Positions 52,884 to 62,250 of a stretch of 64,000 nt of DNA are shown here, piece after piece. Source of the stretch: Cronobacter muytjensii ATCC 51329 (lineage in GTDB: Bacteria; Pseudomonadota; Gammaproteobacteria; Enterobacterales; Enterobacteriaceae); the NCBI RefSeq assembly GCF_001277195.1, contig NZ_CP012268.1, positions 868,001-932,000 on the forward strand, written 5' to 3'. A model generated the notes under the pieces. It was not told where the DNA came from. It was given only the letters and a program-made list of their open reading frames with translations, and did no database searches. Both the position numbers and the translations under genes were made by a program. Within the stretch, counting starts at the first letter, position 1. Every line of letters starts with the position of its first letter.

Positions 52884-53539
52884 TGGGGCGTATTATCCGG
52901 CGCGAGCTGCGCCTGGCCGCGCGTCACGTCGCCGAACTGCTTAACCCGCTGTGGTTTTTTCTGGTCGTGATTGTGCTGTTCGCGCTCGGCATCGGCCCTG
53001 AGCCGCAACTGCTTGCGCGCATTGCGCCGGGCGTGGTGTGGGTGGCCGCGCTGCTCGCCGCGCTGATGGCGATGGACCGGCTGTTTCGCGACGACTGGCG
53101 CGACGGCGCGCTTGAGCAACTGATGCTGCTGCCGATACCGCTGCCGCAGGTGGTTCTCGCGAAAGTGACCGCGCACTGGGTGGTTACCGGGCTGCCGCTG
53201 GTGGCGCTGTCGCCGCTGGCGGCGCTGCTGCTCGGGCTCAACGGCCATGCGGCGCTGACGCTGATGCTGACGCTGCTTCTTGGCACGCCGACGCTAAGCT
53301 TACTCGGCGCGCTCGGCGCGGCGCTGACGGTCGGGCTGCGCCGCGGCGGGATGCTACTGAGCCTGATTATTCTGCCGCTGGCGGTGCCGCTGCTGATTTT
53401 CTCTACCGCCGCGGTGGACGCCGCCGTGATGCGGCTGCCGGTGGGCGGGTTTTTCGCGCTGTCCGGCGCGTTTTTGACGGGAAGCGTCACGCTGACGCCG
53501 TTCGCGACCGCGGCGGCGCTACGAATATCGACTCAGTAA
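52880..53539 (+). CDS. ccmB: Cytochrome c maturation permease CcmB
   Basis: Membrane subunit of the CcmAB transporter, 219 residues with six helices. The ATG at 52880 overlaps the ccmA stop and gives [13 protein letters not shown], matching E. coli CcmB; a longer frame upstream is the ccmA shadow. Conserved features are [29 protein letters not shown] and [17 protein letters not shown]. Confidence 0.96.
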   Translation: MMGRIIRRELRLAARHVAELLNPLWFFLVVIVLFALGIGPEPQLLARIAPGVVWVAALLAALMAMDRLFRDDWRDGALEQLMLLPIPLPQVVLAKVTAHWVVTGLPLVALSPLAALLLGLNGHAALTLMLTLLLGTPTLSLLGALGAALTVGLRRGGMLLSLIILPLAVPLLIFSTAAVDAAVMRLPVGGFFALSGAFLTGSVTLTPFATAAALRISTQ

Positions 53540-53579
53540 GCCCGCCTGCGCGGGCGTTAACGTTTATGTGAGCGACAAC

Positions 53580-54332
53580 ATGTGGAAATTCTTACATCCC
53601 TGGACCCGGCCTGAACGGCTCTACGGGCTTTGCCGACGGCTGACGCCCGGCTTCGCGTGGCTGAGCGCCGTGACGCTTGCGACCGGCTGCGTCTGGGGAT
53701 TTGTCTTCGCGCCGCCTGATTATCAGCAGGGCGACAGCTACCGCATCATGTATCTGCATGTGCCGGCGGCGATGGGGTCGATGGGCATTTACGCGTCGAT
53801 GGCGGTGGCGGCGTTTATCGGGTTGGTGTGGCAGCATAAAGCCGCCGATCTTGCCGTGATGGCGATGGCGCCCGTGGGCGCGGTCTATACCTTTATCGCG
53901 CTGGTCACCGGCTCGGCCTGGGGCAAACCGATGTGGGGCACCTGGTGGATTTGGGACGCGCGGCTCACCTCCGAACTGGTGTTGCTGTTTCTGTACGCAG
54001 GCGCGATCGCGCTCTGGCACGCGTTCGATGATCGCCGTCTGGCGGGACGCGCCGCAGGCGTGCTGGTGCTGGTGGGGGTGGTAAACCTGCCCATCATTCA
54101 CTATTCGGTGGAGTGGTGGAACACGCTGCATCAGGGCTCCACCAATATGCAGCAGAGCATCGACCCGAGCATGCGCGCGCCGCTGCGCTGGAATATCGCC
54201 GGTTTTCTGTGCCTCTTTATTACTCTCACGCTGATGCGTCTCGGCAATCTGGTGCTGTTCCAGGAGCGCCGCCGTCCGTGGGTCGCCGCCGTGTTGAATC
54301 GCTCCGGGAGCCCCTCATGTCCGCCGCGTTAA
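53580..54332 (+). CDS. ccmC: Haem handling protein CcmC
   Basis: Binds haem at the outer membrane face and attaches it to CcmE. It has 250 residues and six helices. The tryptophan-rich WWD segment WGTWWIWDARLTSE and two axial histidines (in LHVPAA and in IIHYSVEWWNTLHQGS) are present. The residue after HVPAAM is Gly where E. coli has Trp (HVPAAIW), an unusual change next to the first haem histidine. I chose the ATG at 53580 (MWKFLHPW) as in E. coli; a GTG is four codons upstream. Confidence 0.95.
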   Translation: MWKFLHPWTRPERLYGLCRRLTPGFAWLSAVTLATGCVWGFVFAPPDYQQGDSYRIMYLHVPAAMGSMGIYASMAVAAFIGLVWQHKAADLAVMAMAPVGAVYTFIALVTGSAWGKPMWGTWWIWDARLTSELVLLFLYAGAIALWHAFDDRRLAGRAAGVLVLVGVVNLPIIHYSVEWWNTLHQGSTNMQQSIDPSMRAPLRWNIAGFLCLFITLTLMRLGNLVLFQERRRPWVAAVLNRSGSPSCPPR

Positions 54333-54523
54333 CCGCATTTTTTCTGATGGGCGGCTACGCCTTTTACGTCTGGCTGGCGGTGGCGATGACCATTTTGCCG
54401 CTGGCGCTGCTGGTGGCGCATACCCTCCTTGCGCGCCGCGCGCTGCGCCGGGAGATAGCAAAACGGGAGGCGCGTGAGCGCAGACGCCAGCACGCGCAGG
54501 CGGATATGGAGACGCCGCCATGA
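54317..54523 (+). CDS. ccmD: Small haem-exporter subunit CcmD
   Basis: 68-residue single-helix protein of the CcmABCD complex. [25 protein letters not shown] is the membrane helix, followed by an arginine-rich tail ([15 protein letters not shown]). It overlaps the end of ccmC by 16 bases and the start of ccmE by 4, both typical. Required for release of holo-CcmE in E. coli. Confidence 0.93.
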   Translation: MSAALTAFFLMGGYAFYVWLAVAMTILPLALLVAHTLLARRALRREIAKREARERRRQHAQADMETPP

Positions 54524-54999
54524 CGCCGCGCCGTAAAACCCGGCTCTGGCTGGCGCTCGCCGTACTGGCGGGCCTGGGACTGACGCTCGCGCTGGTGCTC
54601 TACGCGCTGCGCGCCAATATCGATCTCTTCTACACGCCGGGCGAAATCCTCTACGGCAAAGGTGAAACGCAGGCGAAGCCCGAGCCGGGGCAGCGGCTGC
54701 GCGTCGGCGGTATGGTGATGCCAGGCAGCGTGAAGCGCGACAGCCACAGCCTGAAGGTGAGCTTCCGGCTCTATGACGCGCGCGGCGTGGTGGATGTCGA
54801 TTACGACGGCATTCTGCCCGATCTGTTCCGTGAGGGGCAGGGGGTGGTGGCGCAGGGCGTGCTTGGCGACGACCGGCGCATTCACGCCCGCGAAGTGCTG
54901 GCGAAGCACGACGAAAACTACACGCCGCCGGAGGTGAAAGCGGCGATGGAGACGAATCACTCGCGTTCGCCGCAGGCGTATAAGGATACTCGCCCATGA
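54520..54999 (+). CDS. ccmE: Haem chaperone CcmE
   Basis: Periplasmic, membrane-anchored haem chaperone, 159 residues. The haem-binding histidine H130 and Y134 are intact in [12 protein letters not shown], the same numbering as E. coli. N-terminal anchor at about residues 9-29, then an OB-fold domain. Receives haem from CcmC and passes it to CcmF. Confidence 0.97.
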   Translation: MTPRRKTRLWLALAVLAGLGLTLALVLYALRANIDLFYTPGEILYGKGETQAKPEPGQRLRVGGMVMPGSVKRDSHSLKVSFRLYDARGVVDVDYDGILPDLFREGQGVVAQGVLGDDRRIHAREVLAKHDENYTPPEVKAAMETNHSRSPQAYKDTRP

Positions 55000-56954
55000 T
55001 GCCGGAAATCGGTAACTTTCTGCTCTGTCTCGCCGCGGGGCTGGCGTTGCTGCTCACGCTCTGGCCGCAGTGGGGCGCGATACGTCAGGCGCCGCGGCTG
55101 ATGGCGCTGGCCCGACCGCTCGCCTGCGCGCTTTTTGCCTGCCTGCTCGGCGCGTTTCTCATCCTGGTTCACGCCTTTGTGGTCAATGATTTCACGGTGC
55201 TCTATGTGGCGAGTAATTCCAACAGCGAGCTGCCGGTCTGGTATCGCGTGGCCGCGACCTGGGGCGCGCATGAGGGCTCTTTGCTGCTGTGGGTACTGCT
55301 GATGGGCGGCTGGACGTTTGCAGTGGCGCTCTTTAGCCGCAACATGCCGCAGGAGGCGATTGCGCGCGTGCTCTCGGTGATGGGCGGTATTAACGTCGGT
55401 TTTCTGCTGTTTATTCTGCTGACCTCAAATCCGTTTGCCCGCACGCTGCCGGATTACCCGATTGAAGGGCGCGATCTTAACCCGCTGCTCCAGGATATCG
55501 GGCTGATTTTCCATCCGCCGCTGCTTTATATGGGATATGTCGGGTTTTCGGTCGCGTTTGCCTTTGCTGTGGCATCGCTGCTCAGTGGGCGGCTCGATAC
55601 CGCCTGGGCGCGCTGGTCGCGGCCCTGGACGCAGGCGGCATGGGCGTTTCTGACTGTCGGTATTGTGCTCGGCTCCGCCTGGGCCTATTACGAGCTGGGC
55701 TGGGGCGGCTGGTGGTTCTGGGACCCTGTCGAAAACGCGTCGCTGATGCCGTGGCTTGCGGGCACTGCGCTGATGCATTCGCTGGCGGTGACCGAAAAGC
55801 GCGGCAGCTTCCGCGCCTGGACCGTGCTGCTTGCCATTACCGCGTTTTCGCTCTGTCTGCTCGGCACGTTTCTGGTGCGATCCGGCGTGCTGGTGTCGGT
55901 ACACGCGTTCGCCTCCGACCCGGCGCGCGGCATGTTTATTCTGGCGCTGCTGGTTGTCGTCATCGGCGGTTCGCTGCTGCTTTATGCCATTAAAGGCGGC
56001 AGCGTCCGGGCGCGGATCGGCAATGCGCTCTGGTCACGCGAAAGCTTCCTGCTCGGCAACAATATCCTGTTGATTACCGCCATGCTGGTAGTGCTGCTCG
56101 GCACGCTGCTGCCGCTGCTGCCGCTGGTGCATAAAGCGCTTGGGCTGGGGTCGGTCTCCGTCGGCGCGCCGTTTTTTAACCTGCTTTTTAGCGCGCTGAT
56201 GGCGCCGTTCGCGCTGCTGCTCGGCGTCGGGCCGCTGGTGCGCTGGCGTCGCGACGAGCCGCAGAAACTTCGCCGTCGCCTGCTGGCGGCGCTGGCGGTG
56301 ACGCTGGCGGCCTCGCTGCTGCTGCCGTGGCTGTTACAGGACAGCGTCAAAGGGATGGCGGTGGCCGGGGTAATGATGGCGGCCTGGGTGCTGGTATTAA
56401 CGCTGATGGAGCTGCACGAGCGCGCCACGCACCGGCATAGCCTCTGGCGCGGAGTGCTGAAACTTGGCCGTAGCCACTGGGGTATGACGCTCGGGCATGT
56501 GGGGCTGGCGGTCACTGCTATCGGCATCGCCTTCAGCCAGAACTACAGCGTGGAGCGCGACGTGCGCATGACGGCGGGCGAGCGCGTCGATATCCATCAC
56601 TACCGGTTTATATTCCGTGAGGTGCGTGAGACGCAGGGGCCGAACTGGCGCGGCACAGTGGGCATTATCGATGTGCTGCGCGACGGCAAACCCGAGACGA
56701 CGCTACGTGCCGAAAAGCGCGCCTATAACAGCAACCGGATGGTAATGACCGAAGCCGCCATTGACGGCGGGCTGACGCGCGATCTCTACGCGGCGCTCGG
56801 TGAACCCCTCGGCGACGGCAGCTGGGCGGTACGGCTCTATTACAAACCGTTTGTCCGCTGGATCTGGTACGGCGGGCTGCTGATGGCGCTTGGCGGGCTG
56901 CTGTGTATGCTCGACCCGCGCTATCGCCTGAAAAAATGGCAGGAGGCCGCATGA
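54996..56954 (+). CDS. ccmF: Haem lyase subunit CcmF
   Basis: Large inner-membrane protein that with CcmH attaches haem to apocytochrome c. It has 652 residues and about 15 helices. The WWD segment [18 protein letters not shown] (around residue 235) and several conserved His ([17 protein letters not shown]) are present. Starts MMPEIGN as in E. coli and overlaps ccmE by 4 bases. Confidence 0.97.
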   Translation: MMPEIGNFLLCLAAGLALLLTLWPQWGAIRQAPRLMALARPLACALFACLLGAFLILVHAFVVNDFTVLYVASNSNSELPVWYRVAATWGAHEGSLLLWVLLMGGWTFAVALFSRNMPQEAIARVLSVMGGINVGFLLFILLTSNPFARTLPDYPIEGRDLNPLLQDIGLIFHPPLLYMGYVGFSVAFAFAVASLLSGRLDTAWARWSRPWTQAAWAFLTVGIVLGSAWAYYELGWGGWWFWDPVENASLMPWLAGTALMHSLAVTEKRGSFRAWTVLLAITAFSLCLLGTFLVRSGVLVSVHAFASDPARGMFILALLVVVIGGSLLLYAIKGGSVRARIGNALWSRESFLLGNNILLITAMLVVLLGTLLPLLPLVHKALGLGSVSVGAPFFNLLFSALMAPFALLLGVGPLVRWRRDEPQKLRRRLLAALAVTLAASLLLPWLLQDSVKGMAVAGVMMAAWVLVLTLMELHERATHRHSLWRGVLKLGRSHWGMTLGHVGLAVTAIGIAFSQNYSVERDVRMTAGERVDIHHYRFIFREVRETQGPNWRGTVGIIDVLRDGKPETTLRAEKRAYNSNRMVMTEAAIDGGLTRDLYAALGEPLGDGSWAVRLYYKPFVRWIWYGGLLMALGGLLCMLDPRYRLKKWQEAA

Positions 56955-57508
56955 AACGCCGTCTGTTACTGATCCCGCTGGCGCTGTTTCTGCTGCTGGC
57001 GGCGGCGCTGTTCTGGCAACTGACGCGCAACGCCGCAGGCGATGACCCGTCGCAGCTGGAGTCTGCGCTGATCGGCAAACCGCTGCCCGCCTTCCGGCTC
57101 GCGGCGCTGGACGATCCGAACGTCACCTACGATCGCGCGGCGCTCTTAAACGGCAAGCCGCTGCTGCTGAATGTCTGGGCGACCTGGTGCCCGACCTGCC
57201 GCGCTGAACATCAGTTTCTCAACGGGCTCGCCGCCGGTGGCGTGCGGGTGGTGGGGCTCAATTATAAAGACGATCGCGCTAAAGCCGTGGCGTGGCTCAA
57301 TCACCTTGGCAATCCTTACGCGCTGAGCCTGTTTGACGGCAGCGGCATGCTGGGGCTGGATCTCGGCGTTTATGGCGCGCCGGAGACGTTTGTTATTGAT
57401 GCGCGCGGCGTTATCCGCTATCGCCACGCGGGAGAACTGAACGATAAGGTCTGGCGCGAGGAGATAGCGCCGCGGTGGGACGCGCTGAACCGGGAGGGCG
57501 GATCGTGA
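56951..57508 (+). CDS. ccmG: Thiol:disulfide reductase CcmG (DsbE)
   Basis: Periplasmic thioredoxin-like protein that keeps the haem-binding cysteines of apocytochrome c reduced. It has 185 residues, the E. coli length, from the ATG overlapping the ccmF stop. The redox motif is W-C80-P-T-C83, in LNVWATWCPTC. The GVYGAPETF cis-proline loop is typical. One N-terminal membrane anchor. Confidence 0.97.
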   Translation: MKRRLLLIPLALFLLLAAALFWQLTRNAAGDDPSQLESALIGKPLPAFRLAALDDPNVTYDRAALLNGKPLLLNVWATWCPTCRAEHQFLNGLAAGGVRVVGLNYKDDRAKAVAWLNHLGNPYALSLFDGSGMLGLDLGVYGAPETFVIDARGVIRYRHAGELNDKVWREEIAPRWDALNREGGS

Positions 57509-57966
57509 AACCCTTTTTGACTCTGCTTGCCGGCCTGCTGCTGGCGTGTCAGGCGCTGGCGGCCAGCGACGTTTATCCTTTTCAGAGCGAGGCGCAGGAG
57601 CAGCAGTTCCGCGAGCTGATAAGCGAGCTGCGCTGCCCGAAATGCCAGAATAACAGCATCGCCGATTCCGGCTCGATGATTGCCGCCGATATGCGTCAGA
57701 AGGTCTATGAGCTCATGCAGCAGGGGCAGAGCCGCGAGCAGATTGTGGCGTATATGGTGGCGCGCTACGGCAATTTCGTCACCTATGAGCCGCCCGTGAC
57801 GCCTGGCACGCTGATTCTCTGGCTGCTGCCCGCGCTGTTTGCGGCAGGCGGAGTGGGCGTCATTATCAGCCGTGCGCGACGTAAACAGCGCGAACCGGCG
57901 CCGCTTGATGACGACGAACGGCAGCGGCTGCGCGCGTTGCTCGATGAAAGAGGAAAACGTCCGTGA
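57505..57966 (+). CDS. ccmH: Cytochrome c maturation protein CcmH (N-terminal type)
   Basis: Periplasmic oxidoreductase with redox motif LRCPKCQ (C44, C47), 153 residues. GTG start at 57505 overlaps the ccmG stop. It has a signal peptide (to about LAAS) and one C-terminal membrane helix (LILWLLPALFAAGGVGVII). In E. coli CcmH this part is fused to the TPR domain; here the two are separate genes. The frame opens ten codons upstream but that is within ccmG. Confidence 0.95.
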   Translation: MKPFLTLLAGLLLACQALAASDVYPFQSEAQEQQFRELISELRCPKCQNNSIADSGSMIAADMRQKVYELMQQGQSREQIVAYMVARYGNFVTYEPPVTPGTLILWLLPALFAAGGVGVIISRARRKQREPAPLDDDERQRLRALLDERGKRP

Positions 57967-59162
57967 CCGCGATAATCTTGCTCATCGTCGTCCTGCTGCT
58001 GAGCGTCGCGGCGCTGGTGTTCTGGCCGTGGCGCGACCAGCGCGCTGCCGACCGCGACGCGCTCAACCAGACGCTTTACCATTCACGTCTGCGCGAACTT
58101 GACGACGAACCGCCCGAAGCGCGTCAGGCGCTGGCGCTTGAGCTGCAGCGCAGCCTGCTGGCGGATATCCCGGCGCGGCCCGCGCAGGCGCCCGCCGCCG
58201 TCGGCCGCGGCACGCTGCTGACGGGCGCGCTGCTGGTAGCCGCGGTCAGCGTCGGGCTTTTCCTCGCTACCAACAGCCTGAAGGCGGTCGGCGAGTGGCA
58301 GGCCGCGACGCGTGAGACGCCCGCGCTGGTGGCGCGTGTGATGGACCCGCACGCCGCGCCGCTGAGCGTTGACGAACTGACGCGCCTCGGGCTTGGGCTG
58401 CGTACGCGTTTACAGGACGAGCCGCACAACCGCGCGGGCTGGGCGATGCTCGGGCGTATCGGCATGGTGCTGAATAACGCCGATACGGCGACAGACGCGT
58501 TTAAACGCGCCTGGCAGCTCGATTCGCAAAGCATAAAGGCGCGGCTCGACTATGCTGAAGTGCTGGTGCGCTCGACGCAGCCGGAGGATAACGCGACGGG
58601 CGAGCAGATGCTCAAAGAGGTTGCGGCGCAGGCGCCCGGCAATCTGCGCGCGTCTGAGCTGCTGGCCTTAAGCGCATTTCGCCAGCAGCGCTATCCGGAG
58701 GCAATCGCGTACTGGCAGGCGCTGCTTTTACAACTGCCAACGGGCGATCCGCGTCGGGCGGCAGTCGCGCGCGGCATTCAGCAGGCGCGGGTGGACAGCG
58801 GCATGGACAACGCGAAACTGGCTGTTAAAATCACGCTCTCACCCGCAACAAAAAAAGCCTTGCCGAATAAAGGGATACTCTTTATCAGCGTGACGGATGG
58901 CGTATCAAACGTGCCGGTGGTGGTAAAAAAATTGCCGCTGGGCCATTTTCCGCTGACAATAACTCTGGATGACGCTGACGCCATGCTGCCGGAACGGGGG
59001 CTTGGGCAGGTGTCGCAAGGCATCGTGAAGGTACATATTTCCCGGGACGGCAACGCCGCTGTGCAGCCCGGAGACTGGACAGGAGAGCGCCGCTTCACCT
59101 CGCTCAACCCGGCTTCGCCGGTGGACGTCCTAGTTGCGCCTTCGCCATCAGGAGCGGGTTAG
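57963..59162 (+). CDS. ccmI: Cytochrome c maturation TPR protein CcmI
   Basis: Chaperone that holds apocytochrome c through TPR repeats, 399 residues. Two N-terminal membrane helices (residues 1-20 and about 80-100), then TPR-like stretches (for example EPHNRAGWAMLGRIGMVLNN, VAAQAPGNLRASELLALSAF). The C-terminal domain is SLNPASP-terminated and beta-rich, as in CycH/CcmI. GTG start overlaps the ccmH stop (GTGA). The closing region VVVKKLPLGHFPLTITLDDADAM is the substrate-binding part. Confidence 0.93.
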   Translation: MTAIILLIVVLLLSVAALVFWPWRDQRAADRDALNQTLYHSRLRELDDEPPEARQALALELQRSLLADIPARPAQAPAAVGRGTLLTGALLVAAVSVGLFLATNSLKAVGEWQAATRETPALVARVMDPHAAPLSVDELTRLGLGLRTRLQDEPHNRAGWAMLGRIGMVLNNADTATDAFKRAWQLDSQSIKARLDYAEVLVRSTQPEDNATGEQMLKEVAAQAPGNLRASELLALSAFRQQRYPEAIAYWQALLLQLPTGDPRRAAVARGIQQARVDSGMDNAKLAVKITLSPATKKALPNKGILFISVTDGVSNVPVVVKKLPLGHFPLTITLDDADAMLPERGLGQVSQGIVKVHISRDGNAAVQPGDWTGERRFTSLNPASPVDVLVAPSPSGAG

Positions 59163-59185
59163 TTATCATTTACAGGGAGACTGCT

Positions 59186-59941
59186 ATGAACTTTCGCCTT
59201 ACCGGGCTTGCGCTGGCGGCCACGCTTCTGGTGGGCTGCGCCAGCTCGTCAGACCCGCAGCAAGGGCGCTCCGACCCCTTCGAAGGGTTCAACCGCACCA
59301 TGTATACCTTCAACTTTGAAGTCGTGGACCCTTATGTGCTGCGCCCGGTGGCTGTCGCCTGGCGCGACTATGTGCCGCAACCGGCGCGCAACGGGCTGGG
59401 CAATTTCACCAGCAACCTTGAAGAACCCGCCTCCATGCTCAATAAATTCCTGCAGGGCGACCCCTACCAGGGGATGGTGCATTTCACCCGTTTCTTCCTG
59501 AATACCCTGCTGGGGATGGGCGGTTTTATCGATGTGGCCGGGATGGCGAACCCGAAATTGCAGCGCGAAGAGCCGCACCGTTTCGGCAGCACGCTTGGCA
59601 GTTACGGCGTGGGTTACGGCCCGTATCTGCAACTGCCGTTCTACGGCAGCTTCACGCTGCGTGAAGATGTCGGCGATATGGCAGATACCACTTATCCGGT
59701 GCTGTCCTGGCTGACCTGGCCGCTGTCGCTCGGCAAATGGGCGGTGGAAGGTGTGGAAACCCGTGCGCAACTGCTGGATTCCGACGGGCTGCTACGCCAG
59801 TCGTCCGATCCTTACATCATGGTGCGTGAGGCGTATTTCCAGCGCCACGATTTCATCGCCAATGGCGGCAAGCTCAAGCCGAATGAAAACCCCAACGCGC
59901 AGGCGATCGAGGGTGACCTGAAAGATATCGATTCGGAATAA
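59186..59941 (+). CDS. mlaA: Outer-membrane lipid asymmetry lipoprotein MlaA (VacJ)
   Basis: Lipoprotein that removes phospholipids mislocalised to the outer leaflet and passes them to MlaC. It has 251 residues. Lipobox LLVGC with lipidated C18; the family block DPFEGFNRTMYTFNF and the VRPVAVAWRDYVPQPARNGLGNF region follow. Alone on its strand between the ccm operon and fadL, in the E. coli location. Confidence 0.96.
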   Translation: MNFRLTGLALAATLLVGCASSSDPQQGRSDPFEGFNRTMYTFNFEVVDPYVLRPVAVAWRDYVPQPARNGLGNFTSNLEEPASMLNKFLQGDPYQGMVHFTRFFLNTLLGMGGFIDVAGMANPKLQREEPHRFGSTLGSYGVGYGPYLQLPFYGSFTLREDVGDMADTTYPVLSWLTWPLSLGKWAVEGVETRAQLLDSDGLLRQSSDPYIMVREAYFQRHDFIANGGKLKPNENPNAQAIEGDLKDIDSE

Positions 59942-59976
59942 ATAGCCGGATGCGTTAATCCTGAAGGCAAATAAAT

Positions 59977-60011
59977 AAAGAAGGCGGGCATTCAGGCTCG
60001 CCTTCTTTATT
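59977..60011 (+). terminator. Terminator of mlaA
   Basis: Arms AAAGAAGGCG and CGCCTTCTTT, 36 bases after mlaA. A second similar hairpin follows for fadL. Confidence 0.88.
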
Positions 60012-60034
60012 TATCGCGGCATTAAAACCGGCAA

Positions 60035-60065
60035 TAAAAAAGGCGAGCCGCAGCCCGCCTTTTCA
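60035..60065 (-). terminator. Terminator of fadL
   Basis: GGCGAGC / GCCCGCC stem with an A-run giving a T-run on the minus-strand transcript. Confidence 0.85.
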
Positions 60066-60078
60066 ATATACAGGGTTA

Positions 60079-61440
60079 TCAGAACTTATAGTTGAAGTTC
60101 ACACCGTACAGCCAGGCTTTACCTTCAGATTTGAAAGTGTACGGGCCTTCGGTGAATTCCACGTGCTGACCGTGCATATAAGACACACCGGCATCCACAG
60201 AGGCGTCTTCATTGAAGGCGTAGGTCGTACCGGCGCTCAGCCAGAGACGGTCCTGGTCCGGAATAGAGATGGAGCGTTGCTGCGCGGGCACCGGGCTGTC
60301 ATCAAAGGCGATACCGGTACGGAAGGTCCAGTTGTCGTCCATATAATAGGTGGTGCCGAGCGCGATGCGGTACGCGTCTTTAAACTTCTCTTCTTTCTTG
60401 AACAGGGTGTCGCCGTTGCTGTTGGTGGCTTTCAGCTCCTGGAACTGGCTCCAGCTGGTGTAGGTCAGGCTATAGTGCACGGCCCACTGCGGCGCAACGC
60501 GGTTATAACCGGAGATTTCCCACATTTCAGGCAGATTCAGGGTCAGAGAGCCGCCCGTGGTGCGGCCGCCTGTGCCAAGCGGGAGCTGCTGGCTTGCCAG
60601 GAAGGCGTTAAATGCCGGATTCAGACTGCTTTTATAGTCGCCGTCAAAGTCGATTTTTACTTCAGAGCGGTAGGTCAGTGAGTAGCGGTTATCTTTGTCC
60701 AGTTCATACAGGATACCCGCGTTCCAGCCAAAGCCCCATTCGTCGCCTTTCAGGTGCGCAATCTGAGTGTCGCTGCTCAGTGAGTTAGCGTAACCCGCAA
60801 TCTGGCGCAGCGCGTCACCTTGTGGGCCTGGGCTGGTAAAGCCTGGTGACTGACTCAGTTGCCCGGCAACCAGTTGACCAAGATCGCCCGCGTTACGTTC
60901 GATTTTCGCGCGCGCATAGACGGCGTCGAAGCCCAGGCCGAAGCTCCAGTGATTATCGAGACGATACGCGCCGCTCAGGTTCAGGTTCAGCGTTTCGAGG
61001 TCAGTTTTACCGCCCACAGAGCCTGCCGCATAACTGTCGTTATATTCGGTCGCGAGGCCGTAGTTGGAGGTTACGGATGCGCCCCAGCCAAACTGCTCGT
61101 TAATCGGCGCCACAAAGTGCAGGTTCGGCACCCAGGCGGTCGGCGCGATGTTATCCGCGTCCAGGCTGCGGCCAGTAAGGGAGCGGCCAGACACATTCAC
61201 ATCCGGGTCGACGAAAATCGCCCCGCCGGAGAAGGTCGGACGGTCAAACATGGTAATCAGCGCCGGGTTACGGCTGACGTTGCCCGCGTCATCCGCAATA
61301 GCGCCTTCCCCGGAGTAGGCGCGGCCCAGACCAGAGGAAGAGAATTCGTTTAACTGGAAACCTGCAGACCAGGCCTGAGAAGAGACGATTGCCACTGCGA
61401 CTGCCAAAGCAGATTTGGTAAACAGGGTTTTCTGGCTCAT
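60079..61440 (-). CDS. fadL: Long-chain fatty acid outer-membrane channel FadL
   Basis: Outer-membrane transporter for long-chain fatty acids, also a phage receptor in E. coli. It has 453 residues from the ATG at 61440 ([17 protein letters not shown]). Signal peptide cleaved near [12 protein letters not shown]. The plug and barrel are typical, with [13 protein letters not shown] near the N-terminus and a C-terminal aromatic residue (NFNYKF). The frame opens six codons upstream without family similarity. Two FadR-type sites lie in the leader. Confidence 0.97.
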   Translation of the reverse strand: MSQKTLFTKSALAVAVAIVSSQAWSAGFQLNEFSSSGLGRAYSGEGAIADDAGNVSRNPALITMFDRPTFSGGAIFVDPDVNVSGRSLTGRSLDADNIAPTAWVPNLHFVAPINEQFGWGASVTSNYGLATEYNDSYAAGSVGGKTDLETLNLNLSGAYRLDNHWSFGLGFDAVYARAKIERNAGDLGQLVAGQLSQSPGFTSPGPQGDALRQIAGYANSLSSDTQIAHLKGDEWGFGWNAGILYELDKDNRYSLTYRSEVKIDFDGDYKSSLNPAFNAFLASQQLPLGTGGRTTGGSLTLNLPEMWEISGYNRVAPQWAVHYSLTYTSWSQFQELKATNSNGDTLFKKEEKFKDAYRIALGTTYYMDDNWTFRTGIAFDDSPVPAQQRSISIPDQDRLWLSAGTTYAFNEDASVDAGVSYMHGQHVEFTEGPYTFKSEGKAWLYGVNFNYKF

Positions 61441-61530
61441 GACCATAACCTCATCCATTTATTTTTATTTAAATAATGTTACGTGACGTAACAGGAGCGC
61501 GAAGTGTAGGGTCTGAGGTACGGCAGGGAA

Positions 61531-61543
61531 ATCAGACCAGTGG
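61531..61543 (-). promoter_or_regulatory. FadR operator 1 upstream of fadL
   Basis: Minus strand CCACTGGTCTGAT matches the FadR half-site core TGGTCNGA. FadR repression of fadL by two leader sites is known in E. coli. Confidence 0.7.
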
Positions 61544-61550
61544 CGAGAGT

Positions 61551-61568
61551 ATAGGTCCGACCAGCAGA
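61551..61568 (-). promoter_or_regulatory. FadR operator 2 upstream of fadL
   Basis: Minus strand TCTGCTGGTCGGACCTAT; contains the strong core GCTGGTCGGACCT. About 115 bases before the fadL start. Confidence 0.75.
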
Positions 61569-61690
61569 TATGTTGCAAGTATGTTTATAAGTTTTTTCAA
61601 TTGTGATCTTAGAAACGCGATCCGTTTAGCAAAATTCTGCGATGAGAGTATTCGTAAATCTGGTGATTATTGCGTTAGATCATTTTTAAG

Positions 61691-61706
61691 TGTGATTTCG
61701 GTCACT
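61691..61706. promoter_or_regulatory. CRP site between fadL and yfcZ
   Basis: TGTGA-TTTCGG-TCACT, nearly the full CRP palindrome. It lies about 250 bases from fadL and 95 from yfcZ; fadL is CRP-activated in E. coli. Confidence 0.7.
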
Positions 61707-61798
61707 TATGGACGCAATCCGGAAGAACAGGTAGAGAGGGGGGCGGGGCGGGCGTAAAATAGGCGTATCCCTTTTCAGGAAATACAGAGGAAATCACT

Positions 61799-62083
61799 AT
61801 GTCCAAATGCAGTGCTGATGAAACCCCGGTTTGCTGCTGTATTGATGTCGGCACCATTATTGATAATACCTACTGCGTCGCGTCCTATAGCCGCGTCTTT
61901 ACGAGCCGCGCCGAGGCCGAAGAAACCCTCGCGGCATTAACGGCCAGAGCGCGTGAAGTCGAGTCCGAACCGTGCCAAATCAACCCGCGTTTTACGCAAG
62001 AGGCCGACGGCGTACGCCTTGATATCGATTTTGTTTTCGCCTGCCAGGCAGAAACCGTTATTTTCCAGTTAAGTCTGCGTTAA
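61799..62083 (+). CDS. yfcZ: DUF406 family protein YfcZ
   Basis: 94 residues, same length as E. coli YfcZ and nearly identical at the ends (MSKCSADETPVCCC... and FQLSLR). Cysteine-rich N-terminus (CCC). Function unknown in E. coli. Lies between fadL and fadI as there; its own terminator follows. Confidence 0.95.
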   Translation: MSKCSADETPVCCCIDVGTIIDNTYCVASYSRVFTSRAEAEETLAALTARAREVESEPCQINPRFTQEADGVRLDIDFVFACQAETVIFQLSLR

Positions 62084-62094
62084 TCCCGCCTCTC

Positions 62095-62124
62095 ACGCCC
62101 CGGTGCCGCCGGGGCGTATTTCTT
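62095..62124 (+). terminator. Terminator of yfcZ
   Basis: Arms ACGCCCCGG and CCGGGGCGT followed by ATTTCTT. Confidence 0.82.
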
Positions 62125-62202
62125 GTTACGTAATTCGTGTTTTGCTTCGCACTTTTTCCTTTATGTGATTGGCTGAATGTAAAATTCTGGTTAAAACTGT
62201 TA

Positions 62203-62219
62203 TCAGGTCAGACCACTTA
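62203..62219 (+). promoter_or_regulatory. FadR operator upstream of fadIJ
   Basis: AGGTCAGACCA core, one base from the FadR palindrome TGGTNNNACCA, 31 bases before the fadI start. Confidence 0.7.
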
Positions 62220-62250
62220 ATACATAGTTAGCCTTTTACAGGGGAAAGTT

